Of a stretch of DNA of 64,000 bases, positions 19,453-28,674 are shown piece after piece. Location of the stretch: NCBI RefSeq assembly GCF_000717915.1, contig NZ_JOCX01000004.1:248001-312000 (forward strand), given 5' to 3'. Numbering within the stretch: the stretch's first letter is position 1; each line of letters opens with the position of its first letter. The notes beneath the pieces were generated by a model. It saw nothing but the letters and a program-made list of their open reading frames with translations, searched no databases and was not told where the DNA came from. Source of the DNA: Streptomyces sp. NRRL S-244. GTDB lineage: Bacteria > Actinomycetota > Actinomycetes > Streptomycetales > Streptomycetaceae. The translations under genes were made by a program, and so were the position numbers.

Positions 19453-21369
19453 GTGCTGCTGACCCGCATCAAGGGACCGCGCGATCTGGACCGGCTCAGC
19501 CAGGAGGAGCTCGACCAGCTCGCCGCCGAGATCAGGTCCTTCCTCGTCGACGCCGTCTCCAAGACCGGCGGGCACCTCGGCCCCAACCTCGGGGTGGTCG
19601 AACTGACGATCGCCCTGCACCGGGTCTTCGACTCGCCCAAGGACAAGGTCCTCTTCGACACCGGCCACCAGGCCTACGTCCACAAGCTGCTCACGGGCCG
19701 CCAGGACTTCGGCGGCCTGCGCACCAAGGGCGGCCTGTCCGGCTACCCCTCGCGCGCCGAGTCCGACCACGACGTCATCGAGAACTCGCACGCCTCCACC
19801 GTGCTGGGCTGGGCCGACGGCCTGGCCAAGGCCAACGAGGTGCTCGGCCGCGAGGACCACCACGTCGCCGCCGTCATCGGTGACGGCGCACTGACCGGCG
19901 GAATGGCCTGGGAGGCGCTGAACAACATCGCCGCCGCCAAGGACCGCCCGCTGGTCATCGTCGTCAACGACAACGAGCGCTCGTACGGCCCCACCATCGG
20001 CGGCCTCGCGAACCACCTCGCCACCCTGCGCACCACGGACGGCTACGAGCGCTTCCTGGCCCGCGGCAAGGAGCTCCTGGAGCGCACCCCGGTCGTCGGG
20101 AAGCCGCTCTTCGAGACCCTGCACGGCGCCAAGAAGGGCCTCAAGGACTTCATCGCCCCGCAGGGCATGTTCGAGGACCTGGGCCTGAAGTACATCGGCC
20201 CCATCGACGGCCACGACATCGAGGCCCTGGAGTCCGCCCTGACGCGCGCCAAGCGCTTCAGCGGGCCGGTCATCGTGCACTGCCTCACCCAGAAGGGCCG
20301 CGGCTACACCCCCGCCCTGGAGCACGAGGCGGACCGCTTCCACGCGGTCGGCGTCATCCACCCGGACACCGGCCTGCCCGTCAAGACCGCCGCCGCGAGC
20401 TGGACCTCGGTCTTCGCCGACGAGATGGTCAAGCTGGGCCACGAGCGCCCGGACATCGTCGGCATCACCGCCGCCATGCTCCACCCGGTCGGCCTCAACA
20501 AGTTCGCCGAGGCCTTCCCGGACCGGATCTACGACGTGGGCATCGCCGAGCAGCACGGCGCCACCTCGGCGGCGGGCCTCGCCACCGGCGGGGTCCACCC
20601 GGTCTTCGCGGTGTACGCGACCTTCCTCAACCGCGCCTTCGACCAGGTCCTGATGGACGTCGCCCTGCACAAGTGCGGGGTCACCTTCGTCCTGGACCGC
20701 GCCGGCGTCACCGGCGACGACGGCGCCTCCCACAACGGCATGTGGGACATGTCGATCCTCCAGGTCGTCCCCGGCCTGCGCCTGGCCGCCCCGCGCGACG
20801 CCGAGCAGCTGCGCGCCCAGCTCCGCGAGGCCGTCGAGGTCAAGGACGCCCCGACCGTCGTGCGCTACTCCAAGGGCGTCGTCGGCCCGGCCGTTCCGGC
20901 CGCCGGCCGGATCGGCGGCATGGACGTACTGCGCACCCCGGCCCCCGAGGTCACCCGTCCGGACGTACTGCTCGTCTCGGTCGGCGCACTCGCCCCGATG
21001 TGCCTGGAGATCGCCGACCTGCTCGACAAGCAGGGCATCTCCACGACCGTGGTCGACCCCCGCTGGGTCAAGCCCGTGGACGAGGCCATGGCCCCGCTCG
21101 CGGACCGGCACCGCGTGGTCGTCACCGTCGAGGACAACGGCCGCACCGGCGGCGTGGGCTCCGCCGTCGCGCAGGCGCTGCGCGACGCGGGCGTCGACGT
21201 ACCGCTGCGCGACTTCGGCATCCCGCAGCGCTTCCTCGACCACGCGCTGCGCAAGGAGATCATGGCCGAGATCGGCCTGACCGCTCCGGACATCGCCCGC
21301 CAGGTGACCGGCCTGGTCGCCAAGCTGGACGGGCGTTACGACAGCGAGCCGGCTGCCGCGGTCGACTAG
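19453..21369 (+). CDS. dxs: 1-deoxy-D-xylulose-5-phosphate synthase
   Basis: A 638-residue thiamine-diphosphate enzyme that condenses pyruvate and glyceraldehyde 3-phosphate, the first step of the MEP isoprenoid pathway. It shows [13 protein letters not shown], the TPP motif [16 protein letters not shown], and the transketolase central and C-terminal domains ([25 protein letters not shown]). GTG 19453 has AAGGAGG 5 nt upstream. From memory, Streptomyces genomes carry two dxs genes; this matches the SCO6013-type copy. Confidence 0.96.
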   Translation: MLLTRIKGPRDLDRLSQEELDQLAAEIRSFLVDAVSKTGGHLGPNLGVVELTIALHRVFDSPKDKVLFDTGHQAYVHKLLTGRQDFGGLRTKGGLSGYPSRAESDHDVIENSHASTVLGWADGLAKANEVLGREDHHVAAVIGDGALTGGMAWEALNNIAAAKDRPLVIVVNDNERSYGPTIGGLANHLATLRTTDGYERFLARGKELLERTPVVGKPLFETLHGAKKGLKDFIAPQGMFEDLGLKYIGPIDGHDIEALESALTRAKRFSGPVIVHCLTQKGRGYTPALEHEADRFHAVGVIHPDTGLPVKTAAASWTSVFADEMVKLGHERPDIVGITAAMLHPVGLNKFAEAFPDRIYDVGIAEQHGATSAAGLATGGVHPVFAVYATFLNRAFDQVLMDVALHKCGVTFVLDRAGVTGDDGASHNGMWDMSILQVVPGLRLAAPRDAEQLRAQLREAVEVKDAPTVVRYSKGVVGPAVPAAGRIGGMDVLRTPAPEVTRPDVLLVSVGALAPMCLEIADLLDKQGISTTVVDPRWVKPVDEAMAPLADRHRVVVTVEDNGRTGGVGSAVAQALRDAGVDVPLRDFGIPQRFLDHALRKEIMAEIGLTAPDIARQVTGLVAKLDGRYDSEPAAAVD

Positions 21370-21409
21370 TCGACCGACCGGTCGGCCAAAACGCGCGGTT
21401 GCACGTCAC

Positions 21410-21449
21410 GGGCCGGGAGATCACCCTTGAAGGGTGGGCCTCCCGGCCC
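21410..21449 (+). terminator. Hairpin between dxs and the amino-acid permease
   Basis: The outer arms GGGCCGGGAG and CTCCCGGCCC (10 bp) enclose a second stem ACCCTT-GA-AGGGT. The structure lies between the dxs stop and the ribosome site of the next gene, so it can act as a terminator or attenuator. Confidence 0.7.
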
Positions 21450-21484
21450 GTTCGTGTGCGTCGTCACCTGTCGGAGGTGCGTCG

Positions 21485-22981
21485 GTGAGCAAGGACCTGA
21501 ACAGCGTCTTCCGCACCAAGACGGTCGAGCAGTCCATCCGCGACACGGAGGAGCCGGAACACGCGCTCCGCAAGTCGCTCTCCGCCTGGGACCTGACGGT
21601 CTTCGGTGTCGGTGTCATCATCGGCACCGGCATCTTCGTCCTCACGGGCATCGCGGCCCGGAACAACGCCGGACCCGCCACCTCCCTGGCCTTCGTCGCG
21701 GCGGGCATCGTCTGCGCCCTCGCGGCCCTCTGCTACGCCGAGTTCGCGTCCACCGTGCCGGTGGCCGGATCGGCGTACACGTTCTCGTACGCCTCGATCG
21801 GTGAGCTGCCCGCCTGGATCATCGGCTGGGACCTGGTGCTGGAGTTCGCGCTCGGCACCGCCGTCGTGGCGGTCGGCTGGTCGGGGTACGTGCGCCACCT
21901 CATGCACACCAACCTCGGCTGGGACCTGCCCAAGGCATTGGCCGGGCCCGACGCGGGAGGAACCTTCGACCTGCTGGCCTTCCTGCTGATCCTGGTGCTG
22001 ACCGCGATCCTCGTCGTGGGGACGAAGCTCTCGGCGCGGATCACCGCGATCGTGGTCGCCATCAAGGTCTTCGTGGTGCTGCTGGTCATCGTCGCGGGCC
22101 TGTTCTTCATCAAGGCCGACAACTACTCGCCGTTCATCCCTCCGGCCCAGCCGCAGGAGGCGGGCAACGGCCTGCACGCGCCACTGGTCCAGCTGATGTT
22201 CGGGTACGCGCCCACCAACTTCGGCGTCATGGGCATCTTCACCGCGGCCTCCCTCATCTTCTTCGCGTTCATCGGCTTCGACGTCGTGGCCACCGCCGCC
22301 GAGGAGACCAAGAACCCGCAGCGGGACATGCCGCGCGGCATCCTCGGCTCGCTGCTGATCTGCACCGTGCTCTACGTCGCCGTGACGCTGGTGGTCACCG
22401 GCATGCAGAAGTACTCGGAGATGTCACCCACGGCGCCGCTGGCCGAAGCCTTCAAGTCGGTGAACCAGCCCTTCTTCTCCGGTGCCATCAGTCTCGGGGC
22501 GGCGGTCGGGCTGATCACCGTGTGCATGATCCTGCTGCTGGGCCAGACGCGCGTGTTCTTCGCGATGAGCCGTGACGGACTGCTGCCGCGCGTCTTCTCC
22601 GTCACCCACCCCAAGTACCGAACCCCCTACCGGGCGACCGTCCTGCTCGGCGGGATCATCGCCATCGTCGCGGGCTTCACCAGCCTGGAGAAGCTCGCGG
22701 AACTGGTGAACATCGGCACCCTGTTCGCCTTCGTGCTCGTCGCCCTCGGCGTGATCATCCTGCGCAAGACCCGCCCCGACCTGCACCGGGCGTTCCGCAC
22801 CCCCTGGGTGCCGGTGATCCCGATCGTGTCGATCGCGGCCTCGCTCTGGCTGATGCTCAACCTGCCGGCCGAGACCTGGATCCGTTTCGCCGTCTGGATG
22901 GCGATCGGCATCGTCGTCTACTTCGCCTACGGACGCTCGCACAGCCGCCTCGGCAAGGCGGGCCAGGACGCGGAGTACTAG
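21485..22981 (+). CDS. APC-superfamily amino acid permease
   Basis: A 498-residue protein with 12 predicted membrane helices and the cationic-amino-acid/YfnA-type signature: SAWDLTVFGVGVIIGTGIFVLTG, AGSAYTFSYASIGELPAWIIGW and FIGFDVVATAAEETKNPQRDMP. GTG 21485 has GGAGG 7 nt upstream. The substrate is a neutral or basic amino acid and cannot be fixed further. It shares a bidirectional terminator with the convergent LCP gene. Confidence 0.88.
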   Translation: MSKDLNSVFRTKTVEQSIRDTEEPEHALRKSLSAWDLTVFGVGVIIGTGIFVLTGIAARNNAGPATSLAFVAAGIVCALAALCYAEFASTVPVAGSAYTFSYASIGELPAWIIGWDLVLEFALGTAVVAVGWSGYVRHLMHTNLGWDLPKALAGPDAGGTFDLLAFLLILVLTAILVVGTKLSARITAIVVAIKVFVVLLVIVAGLFFIKADNYSPFIPPAQPQEAGNGLHAPLVQLMFGYAPTNFGVMGIFTAASLIFFAFIGFDVVATAAEETKNPQRDMPRGILGSLLICTVLYVAVTLVVTGMQKYSEMSPTAPLAEAFKSVNQPFFSGAISLGAAVGLITVCMILLLGQTRVFFAMSRDGLLPRVFSVTHPKYRTPYRATVLLGGIIAIVAGFTSLEKLAELVNIGTLFAFVLVALGVIILRKTRPDLHRAFRTPWVPVIPIVSIAASLWLMLNLPAETWIRFAVWMAIGIVVYFAYGRSHSRLGKAGQDAEY

Positions 22982-23018
22982 TTCCGCTCCGGCGGCCCCG
23001 ATGGGCTGAGCCACGAAG

Positions 23019-23055
23019 AAGCGGGCCGTACGGGAGGTTCCCGTACGGCCCGCTT
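23019..23055. terminator. Bidirectional terminator
   Basis: AAGCGGGCCGTACGGGA pairs perfectly over 17 bp with its complement around a 3-nt loop. It sits between the convergent permease and LCP genes, with an A/T pair run at each outer end. Confidence 0.85.
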
Positions 23056-23072
23056 GCCCGTGAAGCGCGGTG

Positions 23073-24137
23073 TCAGCCCTTGGCGGGGGAGTTCTTGGCC
23101 TCGGCCGGGATCTTCTGGTCGGCGCGCAGGGCCTCCCACAACAGGCCCGCCTGCGGTTCCGCCACGACCACGCGGTTCGGGTCCACCTTGTCGTAGGCGA
23201 CCGGGAGCATGATCGTCTCCATGGTGTCCGGGTCGACGCCCTTCATGCTCTGGGCGAAGTCGGCCAGGGAGGTGAGGGAGGCCAGGTCGGAGTCGGTGGT
23301 CAGCGACTTGGTGCCGGCATCGGCCAGCTTGTAGAGCCGGGCCGGGTTGCCGAGCGCGTCCTGCTTCTTGATCTCCGAGAGCATCGCCATCATGAACTGC
23401 TGCTGGAGGCCTATGCGTCCGAGGTCGCTGCCGTCCCCGTAGCCGTAGCGGGTACGGACGAACTTGAGCGAGTCGGCGCCGTTCAGCCGGTGCGTGCCCG
23501 CGTCGAGCTTGAGCCCGCCCTTGGCCCCGCTCATCGGCTTGTCCAGGGTGACGGTGACCCCGCCGAGGGCGTCCACCAGGCCCTTGAACCCGGCGAAGTC
23601 GACCTCGACGAAGTGGTCCACGCGGATCCCGGACATCTGCTCCACGGTCTTGACCACGCAGGCCGGACCGGCGAGCGAGTAGACCGAGTTGAACATGACC
23701 CGGTTCGCCGCCTTGACGGTCTTGCCGTCGGCGTCCTTGCATTCGGGCCGGCTGATCAGGGTGTCGCGCGGGATGCTCACCGCGGTGGCCTTGGACCGGC
23801 CCTCGGGTATGTGCACCAGCATGGCGGTGTCCGAGCGGGCGCCGCTCACGTCGCCGTGGTCGAGGTCCCCGTTGGCCCCGGCGCGCGAGTCGGAGCCGAG
23901 GACGAGGACGTTCTGTGCGCCCGCGACGACCTTCTTCGGGCGGTTGTCACCGATGGCCTGGTCGAGGTCGACACTGTCGATGTTGCCGTTGAGGTGGCTG
24001 TACGCCCACCAGCCGCCGCCGGCGGCAGCGAGGATGAGCAGGGCCACCGTCAGCAGCACGATCCGCAGGGCGCGCCTGCCGCCGCGCCGCCGCCTGCGCC
24101 GGGAGGAAGGAGAGCTGGCAGAGGGCAGGTCGGTCAT
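23073..24137 (-). CDS. LytR-CpsA-Psr (LCP) family cell-wall polymer ligase
   Basis: A 354-residue type II membrane protein. It has a basic cytoplasmic tail (RRRRRRGGRRALR), one helix at ~25-45 and an extracellular LCP domain. Core LCP motifs are LVLGSDSRAG, GARSDTAMLVHI, VSIPRDT and FVRTRYGYGDGSDLGRIGLQQ. LCP enzymes transfer teichoic-acid-type polymers from undecaprenyl lipid to peptidoglycan. Its position beside a teichoic-acid polymerase cluster supports that job here. Confidence 0.9.
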   Translation of the reverse strand: MTDLPSASSPSSRRRRRRGGRRALRIVLLTVALLILAAAGGGWWAYSHLNGNIDSVDLDQAIGDNRPKKVVAGAQNVLVLGSDSRAGANGDLDHGDVSGARSDTAMLVHIPEGRSKATAVSIPRDTLISRPECKDADGKTVKAANRVMFNSVYSLAGPACVVKTVEQMSGIRVDHFVEVDFAGFKGLVDALGGVTVTLDKPMSGAKGGLKLDAGTHRLNGADSLKFVRTRYGYGDGSDLGRIGLQQQFMMAMLSEIKKQDALGNPARLYKLADAGTKSLTTDSDLASLTSLADFAQSMKGVDPDTMETIMLPVAYDKVDPNRVVVAEPQAGLLWEALRADQKIPAEAKNSPAKG

Positions 24138-24250
24138 GGAGGCAGGGCCCTTCTATTATCGATGGGGTGCATCATAAGACACACTTTCGAGTGGCTGGTT
24201 CTTTCCGGTGAAGAGCGCGGCCGCTTGAGCAGGACATTCTCGGCAGAAGG

Positions 24251-25408
24251 GTGAAGAGCGGCGTGGTCCGAGGCAAAAGCGGAATCCGGGGCGCCAGTTC
24301 CGTCCGCGCGGCGCAGGACGCACCCCCGGGCGGACCGGCTCCCCGCCGGTCCTCGCCACCGGCCGGAAACTGGCTGTTCAAAGGGGGCGACGGCCGTCTG
24401 ACGGCCTACGCATGCACCCCGCACGGCCTGGTGCGCTGGACCGAGGCCGCGGCGCCCCACACCGGCTGGACCGGCCCGGATGCCTTCGAGGTCGAGGGCT
24501 GGACGGGCGCCGCCGCGATGGCGCAGAGCCGCGAGGGGTACGTGCACTTCGTCGGCCTGCGGGCCGCGCAAGACGGCTCGGGGCGGCCGGAAATCATCGT
24601 CGCCACCCAGTTCCAGCCGGGCCGCCCCCTGACCGACTGGCACAGCCTCGGCGCCCCCGGGCTGCGCGGCGGCCCCACCGGCGACCGGCTCGCCGGCCCG
24701 CCGCGCATCGCCGTCAACCAGCGCTCCGGCTCCACGCACGTCCTCGTCTCGATGCGCCACGGCGGCGTCCTGCGCCGCAGCCGCAACGCCGAGGGCGCGT
24801 GGGGCGGTTGGAAGCAGGTGGCCCCGGAGCCGTACGGGGGTGACGTGGCCCCGCTCATGTCGGCGGGCGGGCCGCTCGAACTGCTCGCCCTCGGCCCGGC
24901 CGGAGCCGACCGCTGGGTCGGTGTGGGCCAGGGCCGCTTCCAGCTCGCCGACCGCATCCCCACGCCGGTCGTCCCCGGCACCCCGGTGCTGTGCGAGACG
25001 GGCCCGCGCAGGGTGACGTACTTCTGGCGCTACCCGGGAGACGGTTCGCTGGTCGCCTGGCGGGCCGGACACCAGGGCGCGCCCGGCGGCCTGATGGGCC
25101 TCGGCGGCGCCGGCGGGAAGGGCGCGCCGGGCGTGGTCCGGTCCGTCATCGGCGGCTACGACTGCACGGTGCTCGCGCAGACCGGTGCGGAGGGCGACAT
25201 CGAACTCACCGCCTACGTCACCGAGAACGAGGGCTACGGCACCTGGTGGGCCTCCCTCGGCGGCCATGGGGCGTACGCCCCCCAGGTGGCGGTGGACGCG
25301 GCGGGCCGCATCGTCGTGGCCGCCTTCGACGCGGACGGCGCACTGATCTGCACCCGCCAGGACACCACCCAGCAGGGGCTGGTCTTCGGCCCCTGGGAGG
25401 CCGCCTGA
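24251..25408 (+). CDS. PLL-like beta-propeller protein of unknown function
   Basis: A 385-residue protein without signal peptide or membrane helix. After ~40 Pro/Gly-rich residues it consists of repeated ~50-residue blades with Trp-Gly/Gly-Trp signatures (HTGWTGPDAF, EGAWGGWKQV, GYGTWWASLGG, LVFGPWEA) like sialidase/PLL-type lectin propellers. No catalytic residues are recognisable. It faces the LCP gene and lies next to glycosyltransferase and esterase genes, so glycan binding is a guess. The start is uncertain: GTG 24251 abuts a GAAGG site, and GTG 24263 is an alternative. Confidence 0.7.
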   Translation: MKSGVVRGKSGIRGASSVRAAQDAPPGGPAPRRSSPPAGNWLFKGGDGRLTAYACTPHGLVRWTEAAAPHTGWTGPDAFEVEGWTGAAAMAQSREGYVHFVGLRAAQDGSGRPEIIVATQFQPGRPLTDWHSLGAPGLRGGPTGDRLAGPPRIAVNQRSGSTHVLVSMRHGGVLRRSRNAEGAWGGWKQVAPEPYGGDVAPLMSAGGPLELLALGPAGADRWVGVGQGRFQLADRIPTPVVPGTPVLCETGPRRVTYFWRYPGDGSLVAWRAGHQGAPGGLMGLGGAGGKGAPGVVRSVIGGYDCTVLAQTGAEGDIELTAYVTENEGYGTWWASLGGHGAYAPQVAVDAAGRIVVAAFDADGALICTRQDTTQQGLVFGPWEAA

Positions 25409-25432
25409 GGCCGGGCGCCCCCAGCGCCGGCC

Positions 25433-27034
25433 TCAGGCCTGCCGCGGCAGCGGAGTCCGCCGGGACACCTCGATGCTGAGACCGCCGGACTCCGTGTAGT
25501 ACGGGGTGGCCGCCAGCTCCATGCCCTGCGCATCCGGCGCCGCCCCGATCGGCACCGGCATCCGGGCGGTCGTGTCCAGATCGGCGGAGCGCTTCGGCCC
25601 GAGCCGCACCTCCTGGGTCACGCCCTCGAATCCGACCGCGAGGTGGAGGTCCCAGGTGCCCGGCGGGAGCGGCCAGCCGCTCGACGTCTGGCCCAGGTTG
25701 ACCCGGCAGGAGAACCGGCCCATCGCCCTCGGCCTGCCCTTGGCGTTGGTCAGCGCGTCGTCCCTGCGAGCCGTGACGGAGCAGCTCTCCTGCGCGCCGC
25801 TCGTCCGCTCGCGCAGCACGACCCGGGTGGCGCGGTCCTTCGTCGACAGCTGCTCGAAGAACGCGAAGCCCTCCAGCAGCAGCATCGGCCCGTCCCAGTG
25901 CGCCTTCTCCAACTGGTGGGTGACCGTCATGTCATCGGTGATGTCGAACAGCTCGTCGGGCAGGGCGACCTGCGGGTCGCGGAAGAACGGCAGCGTCGTG
26001 AACACCCGCCCCTCCTCCACCGTCTTGCGCACCGCCGGCCGGTCCTTGTCCGCCTCGAAGGCGGCCATCCGCTGCGCCTCGGCGAACCGGCCCTGCGCCA
26101 GCAGGGCGAAACGTACGGCCACCATGCGCGGCAGCAGCGCCAGCGCGCCCGGGGAGGCCTGGGTGCGCAGCACCTCGGCCGCGGCCCACAGCGCCTGGTC
26201 CCGCTCCGCCGCGTCGGTGGCGGACAGCAGCGCGGCCGCGGTCGCCTTCCCGAGCTCCACCTCCAGGTGCCGCGACTGGAGCCTGTCCCGGCGCGGCCCC
26301 TCGGGCAGCTGCGAGGCGACCAGCGCCAGCATCCGCGAAGCCAGGGCGACCCGGTCCGGCAGCGTCGCCCGCGTCGCCGGCGAGGGGCCCTTGACCACAC
26401 AGGGTGCGTCGCCGACGACCGAGACGTTGTCCGCCCCGATGAGGGCGCGGGCCGTGAACGCCTGGTCGTCGCCGATCAGCATGTCGGTGGGGAAGGCCAG
26501 CCCGCGGCGCTGCAGCAGGCTGGTGCGGAACAGCTTGTCCGGGGTCAGCGACCAGTACGCGCGCGTGGCGTACAGATCGGTGTAGGCCTGGTTCTTGCGG
26601 AACATCGAGGTCTCGACCGTGTGCCGGCCGGAGCTCTCCAGCTTGCCCAGTACGACGTCGGCCTCGTACGCGTCGGCCGCCGCGACCATCCGCTCCAGGG
26701 CGTCGGGCGCCAGCCGGTCGGTGGCGTCCAGGAAGATGACGTAGCGTCCGCGCACCTGGCTCAGCGCCCAGTTGCGGGCCCCGGCCGCGCTCAGCCCCGG
26801 CGAGACCTGCCCCGCGCGTACGAATGCGGGGTATTGGTGGGCCGCCCGCGCCAGGACGGACCCGCTCTCGTCCGTCGATCCGTCGTCGACGCCGATGACC
26901 TCCAGCCGGTCCGTGCCGAGGGACTGTACGAGGACGGAGGCCAGGCAGGCGTCGAGCGCGGCGGCCTGGTTGCGGACCCGGACGGCGACCGTCACGTCCT
27001 TGACGTCGGTGGCTCCGACGACGGCGGTGTTCAT
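25433..27034 (-). CDS. Family 2 glycosyltransferase, TarS-like
   Basis: A 533-residue protein. Residues ~12-230 are a GT-A fold with the nucleotide motif VDDGSTD (49-55), the acidic metal site FLDATD (101-106) and a GDDQAF acceptor-side motif. The C-terminal ~200 residues are beta-rich, as in enzymes that glycosylate poly(ribitol phosphate) teichoic acid (TarS/TarP type). It is the last gene of a five-gene minus-strand run that includes a predicted CDP-ribitol synthase and a TagF-type polymerase, so decoration of that polymer is the likely job. Confidence 0.8.
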   Translation of the reverse strand: MNTAVVGATDVKDVTVAVRVRNQAAALDACLASVLVQSLGTDRLEVIGVDDGSTDESGSVLARAAHQYPAFVRAGQVSPGLSAAGARNWALSQVRGRYVIFLDATDRLAPDALERMVAAADAYEADVVLGKLESSGRHTVETSMFRKNQAYTDLYATRAYWSLTPDKLFRTSLLQRRGLAFPTDMLIGDDQAFTARALIGADNVSVVGDAPCVVKGPSPATRATLPDRVALASRMLALVASQLPEGPRRDRLQSRHLEVELGKATAAALLSATDAAERDQALWAAAEVLRTQASPGALALLPRMVAVRFALLAQGRFAEAQRMAAFEADKDRPAVRKTVEEGRVFTTLPFFRDPQVALPDELFDITDDMTVTHQLEKAHWDGPMLLLEGFAFFEQLSTKDRATRVVLRERTSGAQESCSVTARRDDALTNAKGRPRAMGRFSCRVNLGQTSSGWPLPPGTWDLHLAVGFEGVTQEVRLGPKRSADLDTTARMPVPIGAAPDAQGMELAATPYYTESGGLSIEVSRRTPLPRQA

Positions 27035-27050
27035 GATGGGGGGATCCTCG

Positions 27051-27851
27051 TCAGTTCTGCGGAGCGGCGCGGCGGGGCCACGGCATCTCCCCGGTGAGTT
27101 CGGGCCATTGCCAAGGGCGCGGGGTGCTGTCCGCCGGATGGAGCGGGAAGGCGCCCGGGATGTGCTCCAAGGAGCCCACGAAGACGTTCACGTGCGAGGT
27201 CAGCTGCCCGGCCGCGGCGGTGCCCACCGTGTACTCGAACCGGTCGTAGCCGGTGAAACCGGGGGCGGGCGCGTACGTGACCCAGCCGTCCGGCGAGAGC
27301 TGCGCCCTGCCTCCCCGCGGCTGTGTCACGGAGACGGCGGTGCTGCCCGCCGGGGCCGCAGAGAGCACGTTGACCGTGCCCGGCGCTCCCGCCTCGGTCA
27401 CGAGCCGCAGCCCGCGGGCGGTGGCCGGCCGCAGGGGCAGGGGCTCGGTGGCGAGTTTGCCCGTACGCACGAGCTTGCGGCCCGAGGCGTCCGGGATGCC
27501 CACGATCATCCGCGGCCGGATGCTGCGCGCCGTGGCCGAGTCGTCGACGCGCAGGTGCAGCACCCCCGTGGTCTGCTCCCCGGCGTCCGCGCGGGCCCGG
27601 AACCAGCGCTGGCGGGGGAAGTACTCCAGCCCCTGTACGCCGACGATCTCGCCGACGGCGGTCAGCGGTTCCTCCGGCAGGTACGCGCAGCCGCGCGAGG
27701 CGCCCTGGTCGGGTGCCACGGACAGGCCGAACTGGACGGTCCCGCCCGGGGACACGCCCCGTCGCGGGTCGGCCGAGGTGTACAGGGCCGCGTACACGGT
27801 GCCCAGTGACGGGGTGTCGCCGACGGCCTGTCCGCGGAGGAGGAGGTTCAC
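27051..27851 (-). CDS. Protein with cadherin/Ig-like domain, unknown function
   Basis: A 266-residue protein without a visible signal peptide. Residues ~165-235 match the cadherin-like pattern (VTQPRGGRAQLSPDGWVTYAPAPGFTGYDRFEYTV in pieces: YAPAPGFTGYDRFEYTV). The N-terminal ~150 residues are an unrecognised beta-rich domain. GTG 27851 overlaps the upstream SGNH gene in a GTGA, and the glycosyltransferase starts 16 nt downstream, so it belongs to the same operon. It may scaffold or bind the wall polymer. Confidence 0.7.
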   Translation of the reverse strand: MNLLLRGQAVGDTPSLGTVYAALYTSADPRRGVSPGGTVQFGLSVAPDQGASRGCAYLPEEPLTAVGEIVGVQGLEYFPRQRWFRARADAGEQTTGVLHLRVDDSATARSIRPRMIVGIPDASGRKLVRTGKLATEPLPLRPATARGLRLVTEAGAPGTVNVLSAAPAGSTAVSVTQPRGGRAQLSPDGWVTYAPAPGFTGYDRFEYTVGTAAAGQLTSHVNVFVGSLEHIPGAFPLHPADSTPRPWQWPELTGEMPWPRRAAPQN

Positions 27852-28672
27852 GCGCTGGACTCCTTGCGTGCCGCGGGCTCGGACACCCGGGACTTCGTAC
27901 GGTGCGAGAACGTCTCCTCGTCCAGCCAGCCCATCTCGTCGTACGAGAACCGGCGGCGGTCGAGGTCGCGGACCCACGGGTAGGGGACGACGCCCTGCTC
28001 GGCGAGGCTGCGGGCGACGAACCGGGCGCACTCGATCGCGCCCTCCGCGCGCAGGTGCACGTTGTCCGCGTCCTGGACCTTCTCCAGCAGCGGCTCACCG
28101 GGCCGAAGATGGGTGAAGACGAGCTTGGACGACTCCGGCCCGAGCTCCTCCCACCACTGCAGGCTCTGGCCGTACAGGTCGACGACGGGCACGTGCTCGT
28201 CCTCGGCCAGCTGCCGGGCCGCGAGCGGGTAGTCGCCCAGGAAGCGGGCGACGTTGCCGTGCGCGTCCATGCGGCGCCGCTCGTACGGCAGCACGATCAC
28301 CGGGTGGGCACGGCGCTCGCGCGCGCCGTGGACGTACGCGGCCATGTGCTCCTGGAACGTGGAGAACGGCTTGGTGTGCAGGCCGGGGTCGGTCTTCCAG
28401 TCGATCTGGCCGAAGCCGAACAGCAGGAGGTCGTCCGGCTCCAGGTGGTCGAGGATCCACTGGAGCCGCCCCCGCTCGCGGAAGCTCTTCGAGCTCGCGC
28501 GGGCGCGGGCACAGTTGACGACCTCGACCGCATCGGTGAGGAAGAGGGGCAGGGCCTGGGCCCAGCCCGCCATCGGCAGGTAGCTGTACGGCCGGGTGAC
28601 CGCCACGGAGTCGCCGGCCACGAAGATCCTTCGCGGCGCCGGCGACTGCTGCGCTCCGGGTGCGTACGTCAC
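27848..28672 (-). CDS. SGNH/GDSL hydrolase (rhamnogalacturonan-acetylesterase-like)
   Basis: A 274-residue protein. Catalytic blocks are GDSVAV (Ser22), FGFGQIDWK in the block-III position and the C-terminal DNVHL (Asp-x-x-His). No secretion signal is visible. GTG 28672 starts 2 nt after the stop of the IspD-SDR gene, implying coupling. SGNH enzymes of this kind remove or add O-acetyl groups on sugars or polyols; here the target may be a teichoic-acid repeat unit. Confidence 0.8.
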   Translation of the reverse strand: MTYAPGAQQSPAPRRIFVAGDSVAVTRPYSYLPMAGWAQALPLFLTDAVEVVNCARARASSKSFRERGRLQWILDHLEPDDLLLFGFGQIDWKTDPGLHTKPFSTFQEHMAAYVHGARERRAHPVIVLPYERRRMDAHGNVARFLGDYPLAARQLAEDEHVPVVDLYGQSLQWWEELGPESSKLVFTHLRPGEPLLEKVQDADNVHLRAEGAIECARFVARSLAEQGVVPYPWVRDLDRRRFSYDEMGWLDEETFSHRTKSRVSEPAARKESSA

Positions 28673-28674
28673 GC

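Noticed and set aside
17914..21243. An 1109-codon open frame antisense to xylH and dxs
   Set aside because: It spans two unrelated real genes and their intergenic terminator; compositional artefact.
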